This document shows positions 34,142 through 42,662 of a DNA stretch of 64,000 nt, in pieces. The stretch is from Pelagadaptatus sp034112445 (GTDB taxonomy: Bacteria; Pseudomonadota; Gammaproteobacteria; Pseudomonadales; Cellvibrionaceae). A model generated the notes under the pieces. The model was not told the origin of the DNA, did not search any database, and saw only the letters and a list, made by a program, of their open reading frames with translations. The stretch is taken from contig JAWUVI010000007.1 of NCBI GenBank assembly GCA_034112445.1, positions 1-64,000 on the forward strand, given 5' to 3'. Numbering within the stretch: the stretch's first letter is position 1; every line of letters begins with the position of its first letter. Made by a program: the position numbers and the translations under genes.

Positions 34142-35062
34142 CTAACGGTCATCGTAACCTAGGCTTTGCAAAGCTCGCTCATCATCCGACCAGCCCGATT
34201 TAACCTTAACCCAAAGTCGTAACATCACTTTGGTGTCAAATAAAGCTTCCATATCTAAGCGGGCTTCCTGACCAATTAACTTGATTTTGGAACCTTTATC
34301 TCCGATCAATATGCGCTTTTGGCCATCTCTCTCAACATGGATAACGGCACTAATATGAATGATTTTCCCTTCATGTTGAAACTCTTCAATCTCAACAGTC
34401 ATTTGATAAGGCAGCTCATCGCCCAACTGGCGAGTGATTTTTTCTCGTACAATTTCAGCCGACAAAAATCGTGAGCTTCTATCCGTAATTTGATCTTCAG
34501 GATAAAAGTGGTCGGCCAGTGGCAAGTATTTGGCAACTAATTGTTCTAGACGATCTAAATTTGTTTCCTTCAAAGCCGACACTGGAATAATTTCAGCAAC
34601 ATCTAACTTACTGGACAGCGTTTGCAAGTGAGGCAACAGTGTTTCTTTATCATCGATTTGATCAATTTTATTAACCGCCAAAATAATTGGACAATCCACA
34701 TTTATTAAACGCTTAACAACCATGTCGTCGTCATCGTTCCACACTAGCCGATCAACAATAAAGACAACAACATCGACATCACGAATCGCCGTTGTTGCGG
34801 CTCGATTCATATATCGATTTAAGGCTTTTTCATGCTGCAGATGCATACCGGGAGTATCAACATAAATAGCCTGCACACTATTTTCCGTTTTAATTCCAAT
34901 TAGGTTGTGCCTTGTTGTTTGTGGCTTGCGAGAGGTGATACAGAGTTTCTGTTTCAATATATGGTTGAGCATAGTCGACTTGCCCACATTAGGACGCCCA
35001 ACAATCGCTACGTAACCGCAACGACTAACAGCTTCATCATTTGAAGAAAGATCAGAACTCAT
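34142..35062 (-). CDS. era: Era, GTPase for 16S rRNA maturation
   Basis: Ras-like GTPase that binds the 3' end of 16S rRNA and assists 30S assembly. G1 GRPNVGKST (about 22-30), G3 VDTPGMH (about 69-75), G4 NKID (about 131-134), G5 region PVSAL, then a C-terminal KH domain (about 205-295, with the ERDGQKRILIGDKGSKIKLIG loop split around GDKG). At 306 aa it is standard. It follows rnc by 49 bp. Confidence 0.97.
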   Translation of the reverse strand: MSSDLSSNDEAVSRCGYVAIVGRPNVGKSTMLNHILKQKLCITSRKPQTTRHNLIGIKTENSVQAIYVDTPGMHLQHEKALNRYMNRAATTAIRDVDVVVFIVDRLVWNDDDDMVVKRLINVDCPIILAVNKIDQIDDKETLLPHLQTLSSKLDVAEIIPVSALKETNLDRLEQLVAKYLPLADHFYPEDQITDRSSRFLSAEIVREKITRQLGDELPYQMTVEIEEFQHEGKIIHISAVIHVERDGQKRILIGDKGSKIKLIGQEARLDMEALFDTKVMLRLWVKVKSGWSDDERALQSLGYDDR

Positions 35063-35111
35063 AGATAACTACCAAAATAATATTACTTAATGATTACGCT
35101 CTAACAGCCAC

Positions 35112-35789
35112 TTATTTCAAAGTGAGTTGTTGTAGCATAGCTTGCGCGGCTTTTTGTTCCGCTGCACGACGGCTAGGCGCTTTAGCCGATACAGGACTGG
35201 AGACCAATGATATATGGCACTCTACCGTAAATTCCTGAGAGTGAGCTTCACCACTGAGTTCTACAACTGAGTATTCAGGCAATGGCTGCTTACGCGCTTG
35301 TAGAATTTCTTGCAGTTGAGTTTTAGGGTCCTTAGGGGATTCTATTTTTATACTCTTCAAACGATCAGCGTACCACGCCAAGACCCGAGCCTTAGCTTGC
35401 TCAAACCCACCATCTATATGAATTGCACCAATGAGAGCCTCTACTGTGTCGGCCAAAATAGAATCACGCCTATTGCCACCACTTTTACGCTCACCTTCAC
35501 CCAAAATAAGGCTGGTACCCAATTCAAATTCTCTGGCGACTTCCGCTAAAGTTTCACCTTTCACTAAAAGAGATCTCAGACGACTTAATTGTCCTTCCCG
35601 AATGCCTTCAAATTTTTCAAATAAAGCTTCCCCAATGACAAAATTCAGAATTGAATCACCAAGAAACTCAAGTCGTTCGTTATTTTTTGAACCACAGCTT
35701 CGATGTGTTAAAGCCAACGTAAGTAACGAATCGTCAATAAAGGTGTAACCCAAACGCTTTATCAGTCTATTGCGAGAGATATTATTCAC
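35112..35789 (-). CDS. rnc: RNase III
   Basis: Endonuclease cleaving double-stranded RNA, including rRNA precursors. The catalytic signature NERLEFLGDSILN (about 38-50) is intact, with the second acidic pair in DTVEALIGAIHIDGG (about 112-126). A C-terminal double-stranded RNA-binding domain spans about 153-222 (DPKTQLQEILQARKQPLPEY to RRAAEQKAAQAML). At 225 aa it is standard. Its start overlaps the DUF4845 gene by 8 bp. Confidence 0.97.
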   Translation of the reverse strand: MNNISRNRLIKRLGYTFIDDSLLTLALTHRSCGSKNNERLEFLGDSILNFVIGEALFEKFEGIREGQLSRLRSLLVKGETLAEVAREFELGTSLILGEGERKSGGNRRDSILADTVEALIGAIHIDGGFEQAKARVLAWYADRLKSIKIESPKDPKTQLQEILQARKQPLPEYSVVELSGEAHSQEFTVECHISLVSSPVSAKAPSRRAAEQKAAQAMLQQLTLK

Positions 35790-36189
35790 TGGCAGGTTTA
35801 CAACACACAGTAGGAGTATTGCTATTCCAATGATTTTTAAATGTCAAAACCACTTCAAGGTTGGCCACAATAGGGATTCTATTTTCATAATCGATTGTAA
35901 TCAGCGTGCCTTTAGGGGTTTTCTTCACCTGAACAGCTTCAGTCACTTCACCACGAATATTATTCATGCTGAATTTTTTACTTAACTTTTTCCGAAAATC
36001 ACGATTAGACATTTCAGCAATAGCCGGGTCAGAACCCATGCTTTTTAACGCCGCCTCAACAAAAGAGTTATCCAAATAAGCGGGACCAATTTTAAAAGCA
36101 CACATAAGGAAAAAACCCAAAGAGAAGATTAAGTACATCATCCCTAAAGACATCGAACCTTGCTGCTTAGGGAATCTAGATAGTTTCAT
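35782..36189 (-). CDS. DUF4845 membrane protein
   Basis: 135-aa protein with one N-terminal membrane segment (MSLGMMYLIFSLGFFLMCAFKIG, about 13-35) and a periplasmic domain (GPAYLDNSFVEAALKSM... VVLTFKNHWN). It is commonly found between lepB and rnc in Pseudomonas-type genomes. Function unknown. The ATG at 36189 follows GAGAGG; a GTG 9 bases earlier is possible. It overlaps rnc by 8 bp, suggesting co-expression with RNase III and the signal peptidase. Confidence 0.85.
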   Translation of the reverse strand: MKLSRFPKQQGSMSLGMMYLIFSLGFFLMCAFKIGPAYLDNSFVEAALKSMGSDPAIAEMSNRDFRKKLSKKFSMNNIRGEVTEAVQVKKTPKGTLITIDYENRIPIVANLEVVLTFKNHWNSNTPTVCCKPASE

Positions 36190-36226
36190 CGTATACACCT
36201 CTCATCTGTCTATTTATGGGTAACGT

Positions 36227-37069
36227 TTATTGAATAGAACCAACGCGTTTGAAATTTGGCAAACTCAAAAATGAATCCCAATGCATCCATGTGGCAAAAG
36301 CTTTTCCTACAATATTTTCTTCTGGAACAGGGCCCCATTCACGGCTATCTGAGCTGTTATCTCGGTTATCTCCCATCATAAAATAATGCCCCTCTGGTAC
36401 GACCCAAGTGCCCTGGCGGCTCAGTCGCCCAGGAATGACATTTTTGCGCATTTCGTGCTCTACACCAGCCAAGCTCTCTTTCATGATTTGAAATTGAGGC
36501 TGATTTGGCGGCAGAGAGGCCAACAATTGCTGCGGCATTTTCTCACCATTTACGTATAGCACATTATTAATGTAGCGAATTTCATCGCCCGGCAAGCCAA
36601 CAACTCGTTTTATGTAATAGATAGGTACGTGGGGAGGGAAAAAAACCATAACATCACCACGCTTTGGATCATTGATATCTATAATTTTTGTTCTAACAAC
36701 AGGCAAACGTATACCGTAGGTGAATTTATTAACCAAAATAAAATCGCCTATCCTCAAGGTCGGGATCATTGAGCCAGAGGGTATTTGAAATGGCTCAAAC
36801 AAAAACGAGCGCAGAATTAAGACAACAAATAATACCGGGAAAAACGATTTAGAGTACTCGACTGGCCAAGGTTCTCTGGCGGCAGCTTGCTTAGCTTGAT
36901 CGTAGGCCAACTGCAAATTGTCATCATCTAAGTTTGCCTCAGAGAACTGGCTGTCGACCAGGCCCGAAGCGGCACGTCGATTAGTGGCTAGAAAAAAGTG
37001 GTCAAGCAGCCAAACACTGCCGCTGACAAAAACCAAAACAACCAACACCAAGGGAAAATTAATATCCAT
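36227..37069 (-). CDS. lepB: LepB, signal peptidase I
   Basis: Cleaves signal peptides of exported proteins. Membrane segments are at about 5-25 and 75-95. The catalytic serine lies in PSGSMIPTLRIGDFILVNK (about 97-115), the lysine in YYIKRVVGLPGDEI (about 152-166), and MGDNRDNSSDSREWG is conserved. At 280 aa it is standard. It lies 16 bp downstream of lepA. Confidence 0.96.
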   Translation of the reverse strand: MDINFPLVLVVLVFVSGSVWLLDHFFLATNRRAASGLVDSQFSEANLDDDNLQLAYDQAKQAAAREPWPVEYSKSFFPVLFVVLILRSFLFEPFQIPSGSMIPTLRIGDFILVNKFTYGIRLPVVRTKIIDINDPKRGDVMVFFPPHVPIYYIKRVVGLPGDEIRYINNVLYVNGEKMPQQLLASLPPNQPQFQIMKESLAGVEHEMRKNVIPGRLSRQGTWVVPEGHYFMMGDNRDNSSDSREWGPVPEENIVGKAFATWMHWDSFLSLPNFKRVGSIQ

Positions 37070-37085
37070 AACCGAACACTCTACT

Positions 37086-38885
37086 CTAGCTATCTATCTT
37101 AAGTACCGCTAAAAACGCCGCTTGTGGAATTTCTACATTCCCCACTTGCTTCATACGTTTTTTACCAGCTTTTTGTTTTTGTAATAATTTTTTCTTACGG
37201 CTAATATCGCCGCCATAGCATTTTGCTGTTACGTTTTTACGCAAAGCTTTAACCGTTGTCCGCGCTATCACATGACCACCAATAGCCGCCTGAATTGCAA
37301 CATCGAACATTTGACGAGGTATTAACTCTTTCATCTTTTCAGTTAACGCTCGACCACGTGCTTGAGAGTTATCTCTATGCACAATCAAGGCTAGCGCATC
37401 AACTTTATCAGTATTAATCAGAACATCGAGGCGCACTAAATTAGCCACTTGAAAACGATCAAAAGTGTAATCCAGTGACGCAAAACCTCGGCTGACCGAT
37501 TTTAAACGATCAAAGAAGTCCATAACCACTTCATTCATGGGTAAGTCATAGGTCACAGAGACTTGAGTTCCTAGATACTGTAGATCCTTTTGAACACCTC
37601 GCTTGTTGATGCACAAGGTTATAACAGCACCAAGATGCTCTTGCGGCACCAAGATGTTTGCGGAACAAATTGGTTCACGCATTTCATCAATATTACCTAT
37701 ATCGGGTAATTTTGAAGGGTTATCAACGTAGACAATTTCACCGTTACTCTTCAACACTTCAAAGACTACTGTAGGCGCTGTGGTGATTAAATCTAAATCA
37801 TATTCACGCTCTAACCGCTCTTGGATAATTTCCATGTGCAGCATACCGAGAAAGCCACAACGAAAACCAAAACCCAAAGCATCGGAGCTTTCTGGCTCAT
37901 AAAATAATGACGCATCATTAATGGTTAGTTTCGCCAACGCCTCACGAAAATCTTCATAGTCATCAGAGCTGACCGGAAATAAACCGGCATAGACCTGCGG
38001 TTTAACTTTTTTAAAGCCTGGAACGGCATCAACATCGGGAGTTTTAAAATGAGTTAACGTATCGCCGACAGGTGCACCATGAATATCTTTAATGCCTGCG
38101 ACTACAAAACCTACTTCACCAGCTTTAAGAACCCCCGTTTCTTTACGTTTCGGAGTAAATACACCGACACTATCAACCACATGAGCTTTGCCGATAGACT
38201 TCGTAATGATCTTATCTCTAGTTCGTAACGTCCCTTGCCGAACTCGCACCAAAGAAACAACACCCAGATAGTTATCAAACCATGAATCGATGATAAGCGC
38301 TTGCAAAGGAGCCTCAACATCACCCGTTGGAGGAGGAACAAGCCTCACTAATTCCTCTAGTACATCTTCAACGCCAATGCCCGACTTCGCACTGCATGTA
38401 ACGGCATCCATGGCATCAATACCAATAATTTCTTCGATTTCTACTGCAACTCTCTCAGGATCAGCTTGCGGTAAATCGATTTTATTCAATACCGGAATAA
38501 CCTCGAGCCCTTCCTCGATAGCGGTATAACAATTTGCTACCGATTGCGCCTCAACGCCTTGCGCTGCATCGACAACCAGTAATGCTCCTTCACAGGCTGA
38601 CAGAGAGCGAGACACTTCATATGAAAAATCCACATGCCCGGGGGTATCAATAAAATTAAGTTGGTAGGTTTTGCCATCACGTGCCTTATAGTCGAGCGTC
38701 ACACTCTGGGCTTTAATCGTAATACCGCGTTCGCGTTCAATATCCATGGAGTCAACAACTTGAGCTTCCATTTCGCGAGAGGACAAGCCCCCGCAGATTT
38801 GAATAAAACGGTCAGCAATCGTGGATTTACCATGATCGATATGGGCTATGATGGAGAAATTTCGGATATGGCTTAAGTCAGTCAC
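37086..38885 (-). CDS. lepA: LepA (EF-4), elongation factor 4
   Basis: Ribosomal GTPase that acts in translation/back-translocation or ribosome assembly. G1 AHIDHGKSTIADR (about 14-26), G3 DTPGHVDF (about 79-86), G4 NKIDLP (about 133-138). Domains II, III and V follow, then the LepA-specific C-terminal domain ending in the basic KKLLQKQKAGKKRMK segment. At 599 aa it is standard. It lies 154 bp downstream of mucD. Confidence 0.97.
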   Translation of the reverse strand: MTDLSHIRNFSIIAHIDHGKSTIADRFIQICGGLSSREMEAQVVDSMDIERERGITIKAQSVTLDYKARDGKTYQLNFIDTPGHVDFSYEVSRSLSACEGALLVVDAAQGVEAQSVANCYTAIEEGLEVIPVLNKIDLPQADPERVAVEIEEIIGIDAMDAVTCSAKSGIGVEDVLEELVRLVPPPTGDVEAPLQALIIDSWFDNYLGVVSLVRVRQGTLRTRDKIITKSIGKAHVVDSVGVFTPKRKETGVLKAGEVGFVVAGIKDIHGAPVGDTLTHFKTPDVDAVPGFKKVKPQVYAGLFPVSSDDYEDFREALAKLTINDASLFYEPESSDALGFGFRCGFLGMLHMEIIQERLEREYDLDLITTAPTVVFEVLKSNGEIVYVDNPSKLPDIGNIDEMREPICSANILVPQEHLGAVITLCINKRGVQKDLQYLGTQVSVTYDLPMNEVVMDFFDRLKSVSRGFASLDYTFDRFQVANLVRLDVLINTDKVDALALIVHRDNSQARGRALTEKMKELIPRQMFDVAIQAAIGGHVIARTTVKALRKNVTAKCYGGDISRKKKLLQKQKAGKKRMKQVGNVEIPQAAFLAVLKIDS

Positions 38886-39039
38886 AGTCTCAACTACGTA
38901 ATGTTACGGATTAGTTTTGCGGTTTAAAAAAGCCCGCAAGTTTACCGCATCTTAGCGAAACAAGCCATCCAAGCCTAGGACGGCAACAACCTTCTGCTTA
39001 TAAGGCAAAAATAAATCACCGCCTACTGAAAATAAAGCT

Positions 39040-40431
39040 TTATTGATCAACCTGAATGGTTCTGAAGGCTGGACGACCCCGACGAAAAAATCGGATTGGG
39101 ACTAAGCGACCGGTCGGTAAAGCTTTTTGAGCCTTCTGATAATCCTTAACTCCAGAAATCTGGTCAAAACCTAATTGGGCAATGACATCACCAGGCATTA
39201 AACCCGCCTTAGCACCAGCGCCGTCAGCAACAACTTGGCGCACCACAACACCCTCATTTATTTGCCAGCTTTTTTTCATGTTGGAATCAAGCGATTCCAC
39301 CACCAAACCCAACCGACCACCCGACATATCGGGTTTATCGATATCAGCAACCTCATTAGATTCACCATTCAAAGCACCCACTTCGACCGTGATCACTTTC
39401 TTTTTGGATTTTCTAATCAATGTCACCGCAACTTTTGTGCCCGGAGCCACAGAACCTACCGCGTGAGGCAGATCGCCCGACTTATAGATATCCGCCCGAC
39501 CAAATTTAATAATAACATCACCAACCTTTAAACCAGACTTACTAGCTGGGCCACCGGGATCCATTTGAGCTATTAGTGCTCCCGTTGGTTTATCCAAACC
39601 GAATGAGGCAGCAAGATCTTTATCGACCTCTTGAATAACAACACCCAGCCAACCTCGATCAACACGGCCCTTATCACGCAACTGCTGAACAACGTTTTGA
39701 GCAACACTGGATGGAATGGCAAATGAAAGACCAATAGAGCCACCCGAACGAGTATATATTTGTGAGTTAATACCGACGACCTCGCCATCTAGATTGAACA
39801 GCGGCCCACCCGAATTACCTGGATTAATAGCAACATCAGTCTGAATGAAAGGCACATAATTAACATTCCTTTCACTTGGGATACTGCGTCCTATAGCACT
39901 AACTATTCCCGCACTAGCCGAAAAATCAAGACCAAACGGCGACCCTATTGCCACAACCCATTCACCAACTTTCAGATTTTTATCGTCCGCAAAACTTAGC
40001 GTTGGTAAGTTCTCGCCCTCGATTTTTAACAATGCCAAGTCAGAACTTTCATCGGTACCCACAACCTTGGCCGAAAACTCACGACGGTCAATGAGGCGAA
40101 CCTGAATTTCATCTGCGTCAGCAATTACATGATGATTAGTTAAAATATAACCATCATCAGAAATAATAAAGCCAGATCCCATCGAATGAGCATTGCGTTC
40201 AGGACTCTGGCGAGGCTCAAATAAATGACGAAATATATCTGGGATATCTTGCTGACGGTTTTGTAGAGACAACTGCTTGCGCTTTTTAACATGCTCAACC
40301 GTATTTATTTTAACAACAGCAGGTGACGCATTCTCAATCAGCTGAGTAAATTCAGGCAGACCACTATAAGCCTGGGCGGATAACGTAAAAAACAAACTTA
40401 CACACAGTGCTAATGCTATACGATTCAACAT
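39040..40431 (-). CDS. mucD: MucD/DegP-type periplasmic serine protease
   Basis: HtrA-family protease and chaperone of the periplasm. Signal peptide about 1-22 (MLNRIALALCVSLFFTLSAQA); a start at the ATG 40431 fits the signal peptide better than upstream codons. Catalytic triad: His in TNHHVI, Asp in ESSDLALL, Ser in NPGNSGGPL; two PDZ domains follow (about 255-345 and 365-460). It is last of rpoE-mucA-mucC-mucD; in Pseudomonas it degrades misfolded proteins and dampens RpoE/AlgU signalling. Confidence 0.95.
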   Translation of the reverse strand: MLNRIALALCVSLFFTLSAQAYSGLPEFTQLIENASPAVVKINTVEHVKKRKQLSLQNRQQDIPDIFRHLFEPRQSPERNAHSMGSGFIISDDGYILTNHHVIADADEIQVRLIDRREFSAKVVGTDESSDLALLKIEGENLPTLSFADDKNLKVGEWVVAIGSPFGLDFSASAGIVSAIGRSIPSERNVNYVPFIQTDVAINPGNSGGPLFNLDGEVVGINSQIYTRSGGSIGLSFAIPSSVAQNVVQQLRDKGRVDRGWLGVVIQEVDKDLAASFGLDKPTGALIAQMDPGGPASKSGLKVGDVIIKFGRADIYKSGDLPHAVGSVAPGTKVAVTLIRKSKKKVITVEVGALNGESNEVADIDKPDMSGGRLGLVVESLDSNMKKSWQINEGVVVRQVVADGAGAKAGLMPGDVIAQLGFDQISGVKDYQKAQKALPTGRLVPIRFFRRGRPAFRTIQVDQ

Positions 40432-40462
40432 TCCGGATATTTCCTCTAAGAATAAAATAGTA

Positions 40463-40918
40463 TCACCCCCACTGGAGGGCGGTCTCACGATCAACTAAAA
40501 CTGGCTGCACACTGACATCATCTCGGTACCAATAGCTGTGTAAGCGCACAACTCCCCCACCGACGATCAGGCCAAGCAGCGCCAACACAATCACGCCAGA
40601 CTCACTCCACTCACTATATGAGGCCGTAAATATCGCCACCATCATCATCAACAAGGGCACTAAATACACAAACAAAGCTCCCCTAACAACGACACCATCA
40701 GGCACACCAATGGATACTTCACTCCCTACCGAAAAATCATGTGGCGACCTACTTTCTAACAACACCCGCAAGAAACTTGTTTGACCGCCCCACTTAGCCA
40801 CAAGGCTTTGGCCACAACCTTTCTGCGCCGAACAAGAGGCACAAGTACTCAACTGTATCGTTTCAACCCATAAGCAATCGGAGTCAATCGCTACAACTTT
40901 TGCAGTTTCTGTAATCAT
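40463..40918 (-). CDS. rseC: RseC/MucC inner-membrane protein
   Basis: 151-aa RseC family member: Cys-rich N-terminus (STCASCSAQKGCG, about 24-36, matching the family CxxC...CG pattern) and two membrane segments (about 80-100 and 106-126). RseC modulates sigma-E activity or supports SoxR reduction. It lies between mucA and mucD, but no rseB/mucB precedes it; the gap to mucA is only 114 bp. Confidence 0.9.
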   Translation of the reverse strand: MITETAKVVAIDSDCLWVETIQLSTCASCSAQKGCGQSLVAKWGGQTSFLRVLLESRSPHDFSVGSEVSIGVPDGVVVRGALFVYLVPLLMMMVAIFTASYSEWSESGVIVLALLGLIVGGGVVRLHSYWYRDDVSVQPVLVDRETALQWG

Positions 40919-41032
40919 TTGTTTACTCAGATAGAAGCGTCATTAGTGCTTAAAATAATAATGCGGAAAGCAACTATTCAAAGCGGCAGTTAAGCTCTCC
41001 GCCAATCCAATGACTTCGATTTCGTTAGTTAG

Positions 41033-41710
41033 TTATTTTTCTGGTTGCGGGCTACGATAATACGGTGACACACCACGATTACCATTTAGAGCTGCCTGTC
41101 CAGCATGCAATGTCATAATGCGCTGTAAATACAGTTGTACATCTTCAGAAGGTCTTGGCGAGGTTCTTACGAGGATTTTTTGAGAAGCTTGTGGTGTTGC
41201 GTATTGCCCGATAGAAGGACTATATGCTGATGATCCACCGCTAACAGTTCGCGTAGGAATACTCGGAGCGCCAAATCCAGCAGGATAATTCATGCTCGGT
41301 AAATCCATTGAAGAACTATTAACCGTCGATTTATTTTCAGCCAAAGTTGCTTGATTGGTATCTCGTTGGTTTTGACTGATCATTTGCGACGTTAAAACCA
41401 CAAAACCTGCAACTGATGCCGCTATAGCCATTTTTGTTACGTTATTAACCCAACTTTTTTTCACCATGTCTGGTTCGTCTACTAATGCCGCCCGAACAGA
41501 ATTCGAAATATCGATACCTAAGTCCGTGGTAATTTCACTGCGCATCGCTTGGCCAATCAAGTGATAATTTTTCCATGTCTCTCGAACTGAGTTAGACCCA
41601 GTATTAACATCATCTTCAGTTGCTTTTAAAATTCGACGCAGCTCTAACTCGGACGCTTGTCCATCCATTAATGCTGATGTAGATTCTTTAAGCGAATGCT
41701 GTTCAGTCAT
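41033..41710 (-). CDS. mucA: MucA/RseA, anti-sigma-E factor
   Basis: 225-aa inner-membrane anti-sigma factor. The cytoplasmic N-terminal domain (about 1-75: SALMDGQASELELRRILKA, WKNYHLIGQAMRSE) binds RpoE. One membrane segment (about 90-108) precedes a Ser/Ala-rich periplasmic linker and the conserved C-terminal VQLYLQRIMTLHAGQAAL, YYRS. The ATG at 41710 is preferred over an upstream start. It lies after rpoE. Regulated proteolysis by DegS/RseP-type proteases is expected from the family. Confidence 0.92.
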   Translation of the reverse strand: MTEQHSLKESTSALMDGQASELELRRILKATEDDVNTGSNSVRETWKNYHLIGQAMRSEITTDLGIDISNSVRAALVDEPDMVKKSWVNNVTKMAIAASVAGFVVLTSQMISQNQRDTNQATLAENKSTVNSSSMDLPSMNYPAGFGAPSIPTRTVSGGSSAYSPSIGQYATPQASQKILVRTSPRPSEDVQLYLQRIMTLHAGQAALNGNRGVSPYYRSPQPEK

Positions 41711-41830
41711 GCTTTTCACCACTTTAATAATTAATACCAATTCAGTAATACGATCTAACCTAACGCGGCTCTATCAGCCTCTCTGCCTGCTATGACTGGG
41801 ACAGTGTCATATAGTTCAATATCTGTTGAT

Positions 41831-42424
41831 TTAATTTTGCGCTCTAATCATTGGCTCAATACATTTCTCAATGGCTTCTCGGGCTCGAAAGATTCGTGAC
41901 CTTACCGTGCCTACAGGACAATCCATAATGTCGGCAATATCCTCATAACTAAGACCTTCCATTTCGCGCAATGTTACGGCCGACCTTAAGTCTTCAGGCA
42001 ATTCAGAAATGGCTTGATTAACGGCAGCTTGAAGCTCATCTCTGAATAAATTATTTTCAGGAGTATCCACATCTTTTAATAAATCACTACCCGAATAAAA
42101 TTCAGCATCCTCTATATCAACATCGCTCATCGGAGGCCGACGCCCTCGAGAAACCAAATGGTTTTTAGCGGTATTAATAGAGATTCGATACAGCCACGTA
42201 TAAAATGCACTGTCTCCACGAAAATTTTTCAGGGCTCGATAGGCCTTAATAAAAGATTCTTGCGCAACATCTTGAGCCTCGTGAGAATCTCTAACGAAAC
42301 GCCCAACGATAGACAAAACCTTATGTTGATATTTCAGCACAAGAAGATCAAAGGCCCTTTTATCACCCTGCTGAACTCTTTTAACCAGCTGCTGATCGTC
42401 TTGTTGCGCAGGCTGCCCTGTCAT
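41831..42424 (-). CDS. rpoE: RpoE/AlgU, extracytoplasmic-stress sigma factor
   Basis: 197-aa ECF sigma factor. Region 2 (about 20-90: DLLVLKYQHKVLSIVGRFVRD, DVAQESFIKAYRAL, AFYTWLYRI) and region 4 (about 130-190: LREMEGLSYEDIADIMDCPVGTVRSRIFRAREAI) are intact. It directs envelope-stress genes and is restrained by the anti-sigma factor encoded next. A sigma-E type promoter lies about 100 bases upstream. Confidence 0.96.
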   Translation of the reverse strand: MTGQPAQQDDQQLVKRVQQGDKRAFDLLVLKYQHKVLSIVGRFVRDSHEAQDVAQESFIKAYRALKNFRGDSAFYTWLYRISINTAKNHLVSRGRRPPMSDVDIEDAEFYSGSDLLKDVDTPENNLFRDELQAAVNQAISELPEDLRSAVTLREMEGLSYEDIADIMDCPVGTVRSRIFRAREAIEKCIEPMIRAQN

Positions 42425-42521
42425 GCGTTCCCCTAAAATCGTTGCTTACTCACTAAATTATTAACGCCCAAAACACAATCATACCAGATCAAACTAAACC
42501 GTATGCTGTTTGTGCCGCCTA

Positions 42522-42549
42522 CTAGACCTACATTTATTATGTGAGTTCA
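42522..42549 (-). promoter_or_regulatory. Candidate sigma-E promoter of rpoE (autoregulation)
   Basis: The minus strand reads TGAACTC, 16 bases, TCTAG. The consensus is GGAACTT, 15-17 bases, TCTGA. The leader to the rpoE ATG would be about 90 bases. It fits the known autoregulation of rpoE/algU but has two mismatches in the -35 element. Confidence 0.5.
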
Positions 42550-42662
42550 AAATAATACCCATTCTTTTTGATTCTGATCACGAGTCGGGCTGGTTGTTTA
42601 AGCCGCTATATCGCATAATCCAGCAATCCTTTTGAATTCAACTGTGTTTAATTACCTTTACT

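Noticed and set aside
38886..39039. Terminator between mucD and lepA (GCGGT...ACCGC around a T run)
   Set aside because: Only five base pairs with a 20-base loop; too weak to call.
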